A stretch of DNA of 18,211 nucleotides from Gp6-AA40 sp046765795. Its GTDB lineage: Bacteria > Acidobacteriota > Vicinamibacteria > Vicinamibacterales > UBA2999. Numbering within the stretch: the stretch's first letter is position 1; every line of letters begins with the position of its first letter. Under the pieces are notes generated by a model. That model saw only the letters and a list, made by a program, of their open reading frames with translations. It was not told the DNA's origin and did no database searches. Both the position numbers and the translations under genes were made by a program. The DNA lies in NCBI GenBank assembly GCA_046765795.1, contig JBKPRH010000171.1, positions 1 through 18,211 on the forward strand, read 5' to 3'. Below, piece after piece: positions 1-6,036 of this stretch.

Positions 1-77
1 GCATCAGGCATCACTCGCGATTCTGCCATACCGGGCAGCGCGCGATTTCACGAGTCGATCGTCTGGGACATGCCGCG
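1..77. other. Window edge, no gene recognised
   Basis: This 77-base stretch follows the stop codon of the minus-strand DUF2306 gene and runs off the window. I see no convincing reading frame, RNA gene or strong hairpin in it. Confidence 0.5.
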
Positions 78-725
78 TTAGTAGCGACTGACGGCGAAGA
101 TCTTCCGGCCCTGCAGAATCGCTTCGGTCACGAGCAGTGGCGCCGCCCAGCAGAACCAGCTCGCCGCGGCCAACTGCTCTTGCAAGTTGCCCACGCCGGT
201 TGCCTGCATCACGCCAGCAAACATACGGAAGAACACAAATCCAAACGTGACCACGTAGCTGCGAATCATCCACTCCCGATGCTGCTGCAGCAGCCCGCGA
301 CGAACGGCAACAAACGCCAATCCGGTGGTGATGATCCAGGCGATGGCGAGTCCCATCAGTCCTGCGCCGAAGACCCAGCCCAGCGCGGTGTGCGTGGCCA
401 GATAGAACGCCGCCGTGACGCTGACGGCAATGGCGCCCATATAGACGAGACCGAGCTTGCGGTGCACGTCGATCTTGCGATTCGAGAGTCCCAGCCACAA
501 CTGACCGGGCCCGACGAGCAGCGCAATCATGCCGCCGCCGAGGTGCATGAAGAGCCAGCCCTCCTTGCCCGAATACTGCTGGAGCGCTTCCCCACCGCCA
601 GCGTACGGAAACGCAAACCCCACCACGAAACCGAGGCCGACCAGCATTGAGATGGTGAGCGTGACCGCCGATCCGCGGCCGGCATTCGATGTCGCGAGTG
701 GGGGCTTAACGACTGTGGATGCCAT
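78..725 (-). CDS. DUF2306-type multipass membrane protein
   Basis: A 215-residue integral membrane protein with about six hydrophobic segments (roughly residues 20-42, 57-77, 93-111, 117-140, 151-172 and 186-204). The segment VHRKLGLVYM near residue 87 matches the HR-x-lG-x-Y signature I associate with DUF2306 (predicted membrane) proteins. A second basic motif, QQHREWMIRSY, near residue 148 is also typical of this family. The biochemical role is unknown; no catalytic reaction can be assigned. The ATG at 725 is supported by a strong Shine-Dalgarno (GAGGAG, 5-nt spacer), which is unusual in this window. The gene starts 60 bp after the stop of the serine hydrolase on the same strand, so it may be the last gene of that operon or have its own promoter. 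Family assignment is by recalled motif, fairly confident. Confidence 0.8.
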   Translation of the reverse strand: MASTVVKPPLATSNAGRGSAVTLTISMLVGLGFVVGFAFPYAGGGEALQQYSGKEGWLFMHLGGGMIALLVGPGQLWLGLSNRKIDVHRKLGLVYMGAIAVSVTAAFYLATHTALGWVFGAGLMGLAIAWIITTGLAFVAVRRGLLQQHREWMIRSYVVTFGFVFFRMFAGVMQATGVGNLQEQLAAASWFCWAAPLLVTEAILQGRKIFAVSRY

Positions 726-730
726 GAGCG

Positions 731-736
731 CTCCTC
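731..736 (-). promoter_or_regulatory. Shine-Dalgarno of the DUF2306 gene
   Basis: On the minus strand GAGGAG lies 5 nt before the ATG at 725. It is a near-ideal ribosome binding site and fixes that start. It contrasts with the lack of such sites before several other first genes in this window. Confidence 0.75.
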
Positions 737-785
737 TGGGCGCATTGTCTCACCGCATGCGCCTTTGCCGCACGCCGACTTTACG

Positions 786-2135
786 TTACGCCCCTCCGTT
801 GAGAGCCACGAGAACGTCACGCACAAATCCCGTCTGGTCCCATGCATTGGGATACCGCGTCAGACCCAGTCGCACGACGACGAGACGCGCGGAGGGAATC
901 ATGGTGATGAACTGACCCGCGTGCCCGGTTGCGTGAAAGGCATCAGCAGGCAGCACCGCGTCTCCGCCGTACTCCTCAGCGACTTTGAGCCAGACGTGCG
1001 CCCCATAGCGCTTCAGCGGATCAGCGGGTGCGGGTGAGCGTGTATATGCCACCCAACCGTCCGGCAGGATGCGCCGCCCTTCCCACATGCCGTCGTTGAC
1101 GTAGAGCATGCCGAGGCGCGCCCAATCGCGGGCGGTCGCGTATCCAAACGAAGAGCCGATGAATGCTCCTGACGCGTCGGTCTCGATCAGCGCGCTCGAC
1201 ATACCGATCTTGTCGAACAACTCGCGTCTCGGGAACTCGGCATACGTGGCCTCGCCTTTGATGACCACGCGGATGACGCGCGAGATGATGTTGGTGGTTC
1301 CGCTGGAGTATTGCCAGACGGTCCCCGGCGCCGCGGCGAGGCTTTTTCGCGCGGCATACAGCCCGGCGTCGGGACGGCCGAGCAGCATCACCGTCACGTC
1401 CGATACTGGATTCCACGGGCTCTCGTCGAACTCGAGCCCGCTGCTCATTCGCAATAAGTGATCGAGGGTGATGGCGTGACGTGGATCGCCAGGGTCCTGC
1501 CATTCAGGAATGGGGAGCGGCCGATCGACGGCGAGACGTCCGTCCCTGACCAGGATGCCGACCAGCGCATTGATGACTGTCTTCGTCATCGACCAGCCGA
1601 TCAGAGGCGTCCCCGGCGTGAAGCCATGGGCGTACCGTTCGGCGACAATTCGTCCGTTCTGGACGACGACTACAGCCCTCGTCCTCCGTGGACGCTCGGG
1701 ATTCGGTTCGGCGAACGCGCGATCGAGCACAGCATCGAGCGCATGGTTCGTTTCGCTGACAAGCGTATCGGCAGATTCCGATTCGTTGCGCGCGTGCGAT
1801 GGCGAAGTGGCCTGCGCCGGTCCGAACTCGAGGACACATCCGCGTTGATCTCGATAGACCGCCTCATGACGAAACAGACCAGCGAGAGAAGCGGTCGCCG
1901 CGTTCGCGGACGAGTCGATCGACGCAGTGACGTAGTGAAGCGGAGCCAGGTCGTCCACCTCGAGCTCGGTAAGCACGGTCTGCGGTGGACGATGCGCGAG
2001 AAGCACCTCCGAGCAGAGCATCTTCGCTTTGTAGGCGACGAGGATCGATGCAATACGCGCCACGTACACGCCGCCAGCAACCAGCAACACGCCGACGACG
2101 AGCCACGCGATCCGTCGTCTGAGGATTCGCGTCAC
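786..2135 (-). CDS. Serine hydrolase, class C beta-lactamase fold
   Basis: A 449-residue protein of the beta-lactamase/transpeptidase-like superfamily (PF00144 type). It has an N-terminal membrane anchor or uncleaved signal (residues 9-28), a roughly 120-residue extracytoplasmic linker, then the hydrolase domain. The catalytic S-x-x-K is SMTK at 182-185. The usual YxN motif is replaced by YSS around Tyr276, and the third motif is probably GHAG at 404-407. Such variants are common in esterase or peptidase members and in 6-aminohexanoate-dimer-hydrolase-like proteins, so substrate cannot be read from sequence. The open frame extends to 2318, but I start at the GTG at 2135: it makes a GTGA overlap with the upstream DUF1801 gene, and the extra residues (hydrophilic, Arg-rich) are the antisense-like shadow of that gene. 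Third enzyme of a tightly coupled set with a B3-type metallo-hydrolase. Confidence 0.88.
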   Translation of the reverse strand: MTRILRRRIAWLVVGVLLVAGGVYVARIASILVAYKAKMLCSEVLLAHRPPQTVLTELEVDDLAPLHYVTASIDSSANAATASLAGLFRHEAVYRDQRGCVLEFGPAQATSPSHARNESESADTLVSETNHALDAVLDRAFAEPNPERPRRTRAVVVVQNGRIVAERYAHGFTPGTPLIGWSMTKTVINALVGILVRDGRLAVDRPLPIPEWQDPGDPRHAITLDHLLRMSSGLEFDESPWNPVSDVTVMLLGRPDAGLYAARKSLAAAPGTVWQYSSGTTNIISRVIRVVIKGEATYAEFPRRELFDKIGMSSALIETDASGAFIGSSFGYATARDWARLGMLYVNDGMWEGRRILPDGWVAYTRSPAPADPLKRYGAHVWLKVAEEYGGDAVLPADAFHATGHAGQFITMIPSARLVVVRLGLTRYPNAWDQTGFVRDVLVALNGGA

Positions 2136-2518
2136 CTCAGCTCGGCGAGACGCGCCTTGATCAGGCGCTTGACCAGTGTGGTGGGAAGAGGTTTGTCGAG
2201 AGGAAACTGCACCGTGCCGGTGGACATTTTGTAGCCCTCGAGCGCGGCGGCGTGTGCTTTGCGGATCGAACCCGTCATCGGATACAGGCTGGTGTGACGG
2301 CCGAACGCCGCGTACCACACCAGCGGCTTGCCATTCAGCTTGAACCCGGGGATCCCGTAGCTGAACACCTCGACCGCGTCCGGCGCGATCGCGCGCACCA
2401 TGTCACGGATGCCCTTCATGCGCGCGCGAACCGCGGCTGGCAAGGACGCGAAGTACTCGCGCCGTTTCGCGTCGACCTGTTTGCGATCGTCGCCGCTGAT
2501 GCGGGCCGTCTTCTTCAT
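2132..2518 (-). CDS. DUF1801 (YdhG-like) domain protein
   Basis: A 128-residue small soluble protein. After a charged N-terminus it has the run SYGIPGFKLNGKPL (about residues 53-66), followed by WYAAFGRHTSLYP, and ends with a predicted amphipathic basic helix. This is the DUF1801/PF08818 pattern, a frataxin-like fold whose Bacillus member has been linked to iron handling. Function here is not known. The frame is open further upstream, but the ATG at 2518 overlaps the metallo-beta-lactamase stop (ATGA), and its own stop overlaps the next gene's GTG start (GTGA). The gene is therefore sandwiched between two hydrolase genes with translational coupling on both sides. Length is normal for the family. 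Confidence 0.88.
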   Translation of the reverse strand: MKKTARISGDDRKQVDAKRREYFASLPAAVRARMKGIRDMVRAIAPDAVEVFSYGIPGFKLNGKPLVWYAAFGRHTSLYPMTGSIRKAHAAALEGYKMSTGTVQFPLDKPLPTTLVKRLIKARLAELR

Positions 2519-3423
2519 CTCGCCTGCTTGCGCTGCAGATCGAGTTGCGCGCGAAACATCGCTTCCTGGATCTCGGCTTCTCCCCAGCAGTTCGCCGGGT
2601 CCACGAATGGGTTGGCACCACCGACCGCCAGGCGCGCGTGCTTCGCCGCCATGTTGTATTGCGCGGGATGATCGCCGAGCGGCACATCGCACGGCAACGT
2701 GCGCAGCATCTTGAACGTGCGCGTGAACTCCGCTTCGATGTCGGGGGTCACAGGCGCCGGTGCGCGATAGCTGCACGCAAACACAACGTTGAACGTCTTC
2801 CCGCCCTCGGCCGCCCTCATCGTCCACGTCGTGCAGCCGCGCGTGTGACCAGGCGTGAGATGCGCGACGAGCGTCGTGCCACCGAGCGAGACTTCTTCAC
2901 CGTCACGCAGCATGCGATCGATCGGATGGGACTTTCCGTTCGGCCGCATCGCTTCGAGCGCCGGCACGTCCTCGCGCATCGCCATCACCTGTGCGCCGGT
3001 CAGCTCTTTCACAAGCGCGTCGCCTTCCTGATGATCGCCGTGCGCGTGCGTGCCAAGCAGGATGCGGACGTCCGAGAACTTGAACCCGAGCTGCTCGACC
3101 GACTTCGCGATTGTCCGTACGTTCCGCTCGTAAGTGCTGTTGATCAGGATGTGGCCGGCGGGCGTCGTGATGAGAAAGGAGCTAAGTGTCCTGGTGCCGA
3201 CGTAGTAGACGTTGCCGATGATCTTGTGCGGCGGGAACGCGGTCGTCTGATCCTCGTCAGAGCCCATGTTTCGCGCGAGGATCGATCGCGGCGTATACGT
3301 CTGGCCGCGGACGGTCACGGCCGGAGTATCCGCTGGTCCGCTGGTCTGCGCGAACGCGCCCCCTTTGCCGAGCACGACGACACATACGACAGCAAGCCAA
3401 ATGCTCGAATAGATTTTGGTCAT
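2515..3423 (-). CDS. Subclass B3-like metallo-beta-lactamase
   Basis: A 302-residue secreted protein. A signal peptide covers about residues 1-25 (hydrophobic core IWLAVVCVVVLG, likely cleavage after AFA). The metallo-beta-lactamase fold follows: HAHGDH supplies His126, His128, Asp130 and His131; TPGHTRG supplies His193; GDHPAQYN supplies His252. The order and spacing, and flanking pieces such as GNVYYVG, LINSTYERN, CTTWTM and LPCDV, resemble subclass B3 enzymes, with His126/His128/His193 as the Zn1 site and Asp130/His131/His252 as the Zn2 site. Beta-lactam hydrolysis is plausible, but B3-like environmental proteins can have other substrates. The ATG at 3423 overlaps the preceding frame's stop (ATGA) and the stop overlaps DUF1801, so it is mid-operon with a likely periplasmic product. 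High confidence in fold, moderate in subclass. Confidence 0.9.
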   Translation of the reverse strand: MTKIYSSIWLAVVCVVVLGKGGAFAQTSGPADTPAVTVRGQTYTPRSILARNMGSDEDQTTAFPPHKIIGNVYYVGTRTLSSFLITTPAGHILINSTYERNVRTIAKSVEQLGFKFSDVRILLGTHAHGDHQEGDALVKELTGAQVMAMREDVPALEAMRPNGKSHPIDRMLRDGEEVSLGGTTLVAHLTPGHTRGCTTWTMRAAEGGKTFNVVFACSYRAPAPVTPDIEAEFTRTFKMLRTLPCDVPLGDHPAQYNMAAKHARLAVGGANPFVDPANCWGEAEIQEAMFRAQLDLQRKQAR

Positions 3424-3641
3424 TGCTTCTCACCCGATTCGGTACGCATGAACGCCACGCCCCTTGGCGACAAACGATAGCCGACTTCGAGGCTCTCGGT
3501 GAGTCCCAGTGTCTTCAGCTTTCTCACATTCGTTTTGAACGGATGCATCTCCAGACCAACGAGACGGCACAGGTCACCGGCCCGCACACCGGGACGCGCG
3601 CGAATCAGGTCGAGCGTTGGGCGCGTCCACGGACCGTGCAA
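3420..3641 (-). CDS. Winged-helix domain, C-terminal half of split gene
   Basis: A 73-residue open stretch with a compact winged helix-turn-helix. The first helix is WTRPTLDLIRA, the GVRAGDLCRLVGLE region is helix-turn-helix-like, PFKTNVRKLKTLGL is a recognition-helix-like basic stretch, and ESLEVGYRLSPRG is the wing. It may bind DNA or RNA, but without its partner domain this is uncertain. If expressed alone it must start at a TTG (3641) with no visible ribosome binding site; if expressed by readthrough of the upstream TGA it is the C-terminus of an ASCH-wHTH protein. Its stop overlaps the start of the metallo-beta-lactamase gene (ATGA), so ribosomes reaching it would feed the next gene. No further stop or frameshift interrupts it, which argues that it is either still translated or only recently lost. 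Confidence 0.55.
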   Translation of the reverse strand: MHGPWTRPTLDLIRARPGVRAGDLCRLVGLEMHPFKTNVRKLKTLGLTESLEVGYRLSPRGVAFMRTESGEKQ

Positions 3642-3668
3642 TGAACGGTCGTCGAGACGTCCGAGCCG

Positions 3669-4010
3669 TCAAGCGATGTCGTCGCGGTCTTTCTCCGAGA
3701 GCGACGCTGATGCCCGCAACGCGACACGCGGATCCGCACGCAGGCCCCCGAGCTCGATTCGGTAGACCTTTCCTGCATCCCGCGCCCGCAATTCAGCAAG
3801 CAGGTCTACACGGGACGAGTATCCGGCACGCCGCGCATCCGCGTCTGAGATGTGCGTCATCGCCACTTCGTCCACCGAGACGATCTCGAGTGGCCCGACG
3901 GCCGTCAGCAGTGTGCCTCCAGCACGCACCGACGGCCGGCGCCAGCGCCGAAACGCAAGCGTGACGGTGCCATCACGAATGCCATCGAGAAACTTCTGAC
4001 GAAAGATCAT
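3669..4010 (-). CDS. ASCH/PUA-like domain protein, N-terminal half
   Basis: A 113-residue soluble protein. Its opening (residues 1-24) has the pattern of an ASCH-superfamily domain: a charged helix FLDGIRDG, then TLAFRRWRRPSVRAGGTL, a strand-turn that in this fold lines a nucleic-acid or modified-nucleotide cleft. A later motif ITDADARR-like (here ISDADARRAGYSS, about 54-66) and YRIELGG also fit. ASCH domains are proposed RNA-binding or RNA-modification sensors; the activity of this clade is not known to me. It starts 8 bp after the alkB stop on the same strand with no Shine-Dalgarno, so translation is probably coupled to alkB. The frame ends at a TGA that seems to truncate a longer ASCH-wHTH protein. 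Confidence 0.72.
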   Translation of the reverse strand: MIFRQKFLDGIRDGTVTLAFRRWRRPSVRAGGTLLTAVGPLEIVSVDEVAMTHISDADARRAGYSSRVDLLAELRARDAGKVYRIELGGLRADPRVALRASASLSEKDRDDIA

Positions 4011-4018
4011 CCGCGCGT

Positions 4019-4678
4019 TCAGTACTGCCTGAAGGTGAGATTGAAGCGCCCGTCGAGTTGGAGCTCGCGAGGCGCACTGCCAGGAATGATGCGCGACACG
4101 CCGTGATAGCGGAGGCGGGCGGCGCCGCCGAACACGAAGGCGTCGCCTGACTCCAGCAGCATCGCCTCAACCGGCTCACGTCGTCTGGCGCCGCCAAACA
4201 GGAATCGTGCGGTATCGCCAATCGAGAGCGAGACGACCGGATGCCCAGCCTCAATGGACGAGGCGCTCTCGTCCTTGTCCTGATGGAGTCCCATGCGACC
4301 ATCGGAGCCGTAAAAATTGATCAAGCAGATATCCGGTCGGCAGTCAAAGCCGGCGTCGCGCGCCAACGCCGACGCCATCGCCACCCACTCCTCGGGCACC
4401 GGCGCCACCGGAGCGTTGTCACGATCGGCTCGTGTCGAGACATACGTGTAGGTGAGCGGATTCCAGTGGCGTCCGAGACACATCATCCGGATGTGCATCT
4501 TCCCGCCGCCGCGAACAGTCGGCACGTAGCCGCCGTTCGGTCCGTCCATCAACGCGCGACAGCGTTCGACCAACGCGATCTGCTGTTCGAGCGTGAGCCA
4601 GTTCTTCAGCCACACGGCTCCCTGCGCGATCGACACGGCCTCACGCGTGCGCGGCAAACCGGACAACAGGCTCGACAC
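4019..4678 (-). CDS. alkB: AlkB-family 2-oxoglutarate/Fe(II) dioxygenase
   Basis: A 219-residue oxidative demethylase that removes alkyl lesions (such as 1-methyladenine and 3-methylcytosine) from DNA or RNA, releasing formaldehyde. The iron triad is HQD (His132, Asp134) and His192; the 2-oxoglutarate-binding arginines are in RFNLTFR (Arg211 and Arg217). Also visible are the nucleotide-recognition-like region MHIRMMCLGRHWNP, the substrate-lid segment LINFYGSDGRMGLH, and LSIGDTARFLFGG. Length and motif spacing match the E. coli AlkB type. The start is a GTG at 4678. GATAAT lies exactly 6 nt upstream on the minus strand, suggesting a leaderless transcript beginning at this codon; an AGGA overlapping that hexamer is the alternative ribosome site. 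First gene of the minus-strand operon, followed 8 bp later by the ASCH gene, a plausible nucleic-acid-repair pairing. Confidence 0.93.
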   Translation of the reverse strand: MSSLLSGLPRTREAVSIAQGAVWLKNWLTLEQQIALVERCRALMDGPNGGYVPTVRGGGKMHIRMMCLGRHWNPLTYTYVSTRADRDNAPVAPVPEEWVAMASALARDAGFDCRPDICLINFYGSDGRMGLHQDKDESASSIEAGHPVVSLSIGDTARFLFGGARRREPVEAMLLESGDAFVFGGAARLRYHGVSRIIPGSAPRELQLDGRFNLTFRQY

Positions 4679-4690
4679 GAATTCATTATC
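4679..4690 (-). promoter_or_regulatory. Candidate -10 and start site of alkB operon
   Basis: On the minus strand GATAAT is followed by GAATTC and then the GTG start of alkB. The 6-nt gap places a transcription start at or next to the start codon. No good -35 hexamer is visible 17 bp upstream. The site lies in the 67-bp gap after the SH3-protein gene, so the alkB operon probably has its own promoter. Confidence 0.45.
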
Positions 4691-4715
4691 CTGCCAAGAT
4701 CGAGGCCGCGTTGTC

Positions 4716-4741
4716 GTAGGGCACGTCCTTTTTGACGTGCC
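4716..4741 (-). repeat. REP-like palindrome, family B copy 1
   Basis: Read on the plus strand, GTAGGGC leads into GGCACGTC (4720-4727), a six-base loop CTTTTT, and GACGTGCC (4734-4741), a perfect 8-bp stem. It lies 4 bases past the stop of the SH3-protein gene. It is the same length (26 bases) as a second copy inside the ABC ATPase gene at 14071-14096, and the stems differ by two compensating base-pair changes. It could end or stabilise the upstream transcript, but no T-tract follows on the minus strand, so a classical terminator is not supported. Confidence 0.65.
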
Positions 4742-4745
4742 GGGA

Positions 4746-5417
4746 TCAATCTCCCGCCACGAACGCCGTCATCCGCCAGCGCCCGTCGATCAAATTGAAG
4801 AGCGCACGATAGTCGACCGGGCTGCGGACGTAGGCGTGCCACATGTATCCCATCCGTCCATCGCCAAGCTGGACACGCGACCATAGCTGGTCACCTGCCG
4901 GTTCGATCAGCCGCACGATTGAATAGCTCACCGATGTCACGATTGGCGCATCGAGCCGCGGCTCTGAACGAAGACGAACGTTTGTGCCGGTAACGGCGGC
5001 GCACTCGAACGAGTCGAACCGCTCCGGCCAGTTCGAATACACATAGGGAGCGGCGAATGACGAGGGCGATGTGAAGCGCCCACCGCGTGCAAGCACGGCG
5101 CGCAGCTCATCCCACGACTCTGAGCGACCGGCGAAACGCTTGCGCAGCGCGTCGGTACCACCCGACGCGTCGAAGCCGAGCCTGATGCCTGGATCCGAGG
5201 CCTCGATCAGCACATCGACGTCGCGGCGCTCCACAGCCATCTGCAACCGCGCACGGTAATTGAAGAAGTCGGACTTCGATGGAGCTTCATCAACGGGCAG
5301 CAGCCTCGGATGCCGGTTGCGGTCGTCCACGCACGGATTGTTCGCGGTGCGCGGCTGCTCGGCGGCCGCACGCAGACCGACGACTACCACCAGCGCGAGC
5401 GCGATAAAAATCTTCAC
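4746..5417 (-). CDS. Secreted protein with C-terminal SH3-like domain
   Basis: A 223-residue exported protein of unknown function. A signal peptide spans about residues 1-19 (FIALALVVVVGL core, AAA-E cleavage region). A mostly helical, charged middle (about 50-115) has no recognised domain. A bacterial SH3-like fold (SH3_3 type) covers about 142-202: TGTNVRLRSEPRLDAPIV, then SIVRLIEP and LWSRVQLGDGRMGYMWHAYV. SH3_3 domains usually bind peptidoglycan or envelope ligands. The frame is open to 5717, but that extension is the antisense of the HD gene, so I start at the GTG at 5417, directly before the signal sequence. A TATCCT hexamer lies 7 nt upstream. The gene is divergent from the HD-hydrolase gene with only 18 bp between start codons. 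Confidence 0.82.
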   Translation of the reverse strand: MKIFIALALVVVVGLRAAAEQPRTANNPCVDDRNRHPRLLPVDEAPSKSDFFNYRARLQMAVERRDVDVLIEASDPGIRLGFDASGGTDALRKRFAGRSESWDELRAVLARGGRFTSPSSFAAPYVYSNWPERFDSFECAAVTGTNVRLRSEPRLDAPIVTSVSYSIVRLIEPAGDQLWSRVQLGDGRMGYMWHAYVRSPVDYRALFNLIDGRWRMTAFVAGD

Positions 5418-5435
5418 TTGGCCTAGGATACGTGC
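5418..5435. promoter_or_regulatory. 18-bp divergent promoter with overlapping -10 boxes
   Basis: This spacer separates the GTG of the SH3-protein gene (minus) from the ATG of the HD gene (plus). TAGGAT (5424-5429) points right, 6 nt before the ATG. TATCCT (rc of 5425-5430) points left, 7 nt before the GTG. The two hexamers overlap by five base pairs, so both genes would be leaderless. No good -35 boxes were found; if they exist they lie inside the opposing coding regions. Confidence 0.5.
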
Positions 5436-6029
5436 ATGCAATCCGCAGAGCGCATCGCGCGCCAGATCGCATTCCTCGTCGAATGCGACCGGCTCAAGGA
5501 CATCGTCCGGCAGACGCTGAACGCACACAGCGGCCGACCGGAGAACGACGCCGAACATTCCTGGGCGCTGTGCCTGTTTGTCATGACCCTCGCCGAACAC
5601 AGCAACACACCGATCGATGTGCTGCGCGTCATGAAGATGCTGCTGATTCACGACATCGTCGAGATCGATGCCGGCGACACGTTCGCGTACGACACAAAAG
5701 GGCAAGTCGATCAGCACGAACGCGAAGCAGCAGCAGCGACTCGTATCTTTGGTCTACTTCCCGAAGACCAGGCGGCTGAATTCCGTGCGCTGTGGGACGA
5801 GTTCGAAGATCGACAGACATCGGACGCGAGGTTCGCACACGCGATCGATCGATGTCAGGCGATGCTGCTCAATTGCCTGGGCAAAGGCGTCACGTGGAGC
5901 CGCCACAACGTGCGCCTCGATCAGATTCGCGCACGCAACGCGCCGATCAGTGAGGGTTCGGTCGCGTTGTGGACGCATATGAGCCATCTCCTCGACGAAG
6001 CGGTGCAAGCCGGATACGTCACGGCTTAG
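5436..6029 (+). CDS. HD-domain hydrolase (YfbR/HD_3-like)
   Basis: A 197-residue metal-dependent phosphohydrolase candidate. The HD signature is complete: His41 in ENDAEHSW, His72-Asp73 in LLIHDIVEIDAGD, and a distal Asp138 in HAIDRCQAML. The E-x-D-A-G-D extension after HD and the overall length match the HD_3 clade that includes the 5'-deoxynucleotidase YfbR and close relatives, so hydrolysis of a nucleotide or small phosphate ester in the cytoplasm is likely; the exact substrate is not determinable. It starts at an ATG preceded 6 nt upstream by TAGGAT, which fits a leaderless start better than a ribosome site. It is followed 7 bp later by glpK on the same strand, so the two are probably co-transcribed, though no pathway link is obvious. 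Confidence 0.88.
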   Translation: MQSAERIARQIAFLVECDRLKDIVRQTLNAHSGRPENDAEHSWALCLFVMTLAEHSNTPIDVLRVMKMLLIHDIVEIDAGDTFAYDTKGQVDQHEREAAAATRIFGLLPEDQAAEFRALWDEFEDRQTSDARFAHAIDRCQAMLLNCLGKGVTWSRHNVRLDQIRARNAPISEGSVALWTHMSHLLDEAVQAGYVTA

Positions 6030-6036
6030 CGAGACG

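Larger units (their letters stand above)
3420..4010 (-). pseudogene. ASCH-wHTH gene split by an in-frame TGA
   Basis: Reading from the ATG at 4010, one frame runs 591 bases with a single interruption: TGA at 3669-3671. The 113 residues before it (start MIFRQKFLDGIRDG, then VTLAFRRW) look like an ASCH/PUA-like domain. The codons after it read RLGRLDDRSLHGPWTRPT and continue into a winged-helix domain (3420-3641). From memory, homologues in other bacteria are one protein of about 170-200 residues with exactly this joint, so the TGA looks like a CGA-to-TGA change or a readthrough stop. No Shine-Dalgarno precedes the only start candidate for the second part (TTG at 3641). A 6-bp hairpin (3632-3650) begins 18 nt after the TGA and holds that TTG in its loop. 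The two halves are also listed separately. Confidence 0.6.

Noticed and set aside
1458..2234. Long plus-strand open frame opposite the serine hydrolase
   Set aside because: Arg/Asp-rich composition typical of a shadow frame in GC-rich DNA, no recognisable motif, and fully antisense to a conserved gene.
2136..2318. N-terminal extension of the serine hydrolase frame
   Set aside because: It is Arg-rich, lies wholly inside the DUF1801 coding region, and the GTG at 2135 forms a clean GTGA overlap directly before a membrane anchor.
2545..3480. Long plus-strand open frame opposite the metallo-beta-lactamase
   Set aside because: It is a shadow of the minus-strand gene, with low-complexity Arg-rich translation and no start signal.
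3669..3671. TGA as a selenocysteine codon
   Set aside because: A bacterial SECIS hairpin should start closer to the UGA with a specific apical loop; the hairpin seen starts 18 nt later with no such loop, and the linker position does not look catalytic.
5418..5717. Extension of the SH3-protein frame upstream
   Set aside because: It is antisense to the conserved HD gene, and the signal peptide begins exactly at the GTG at 5417.
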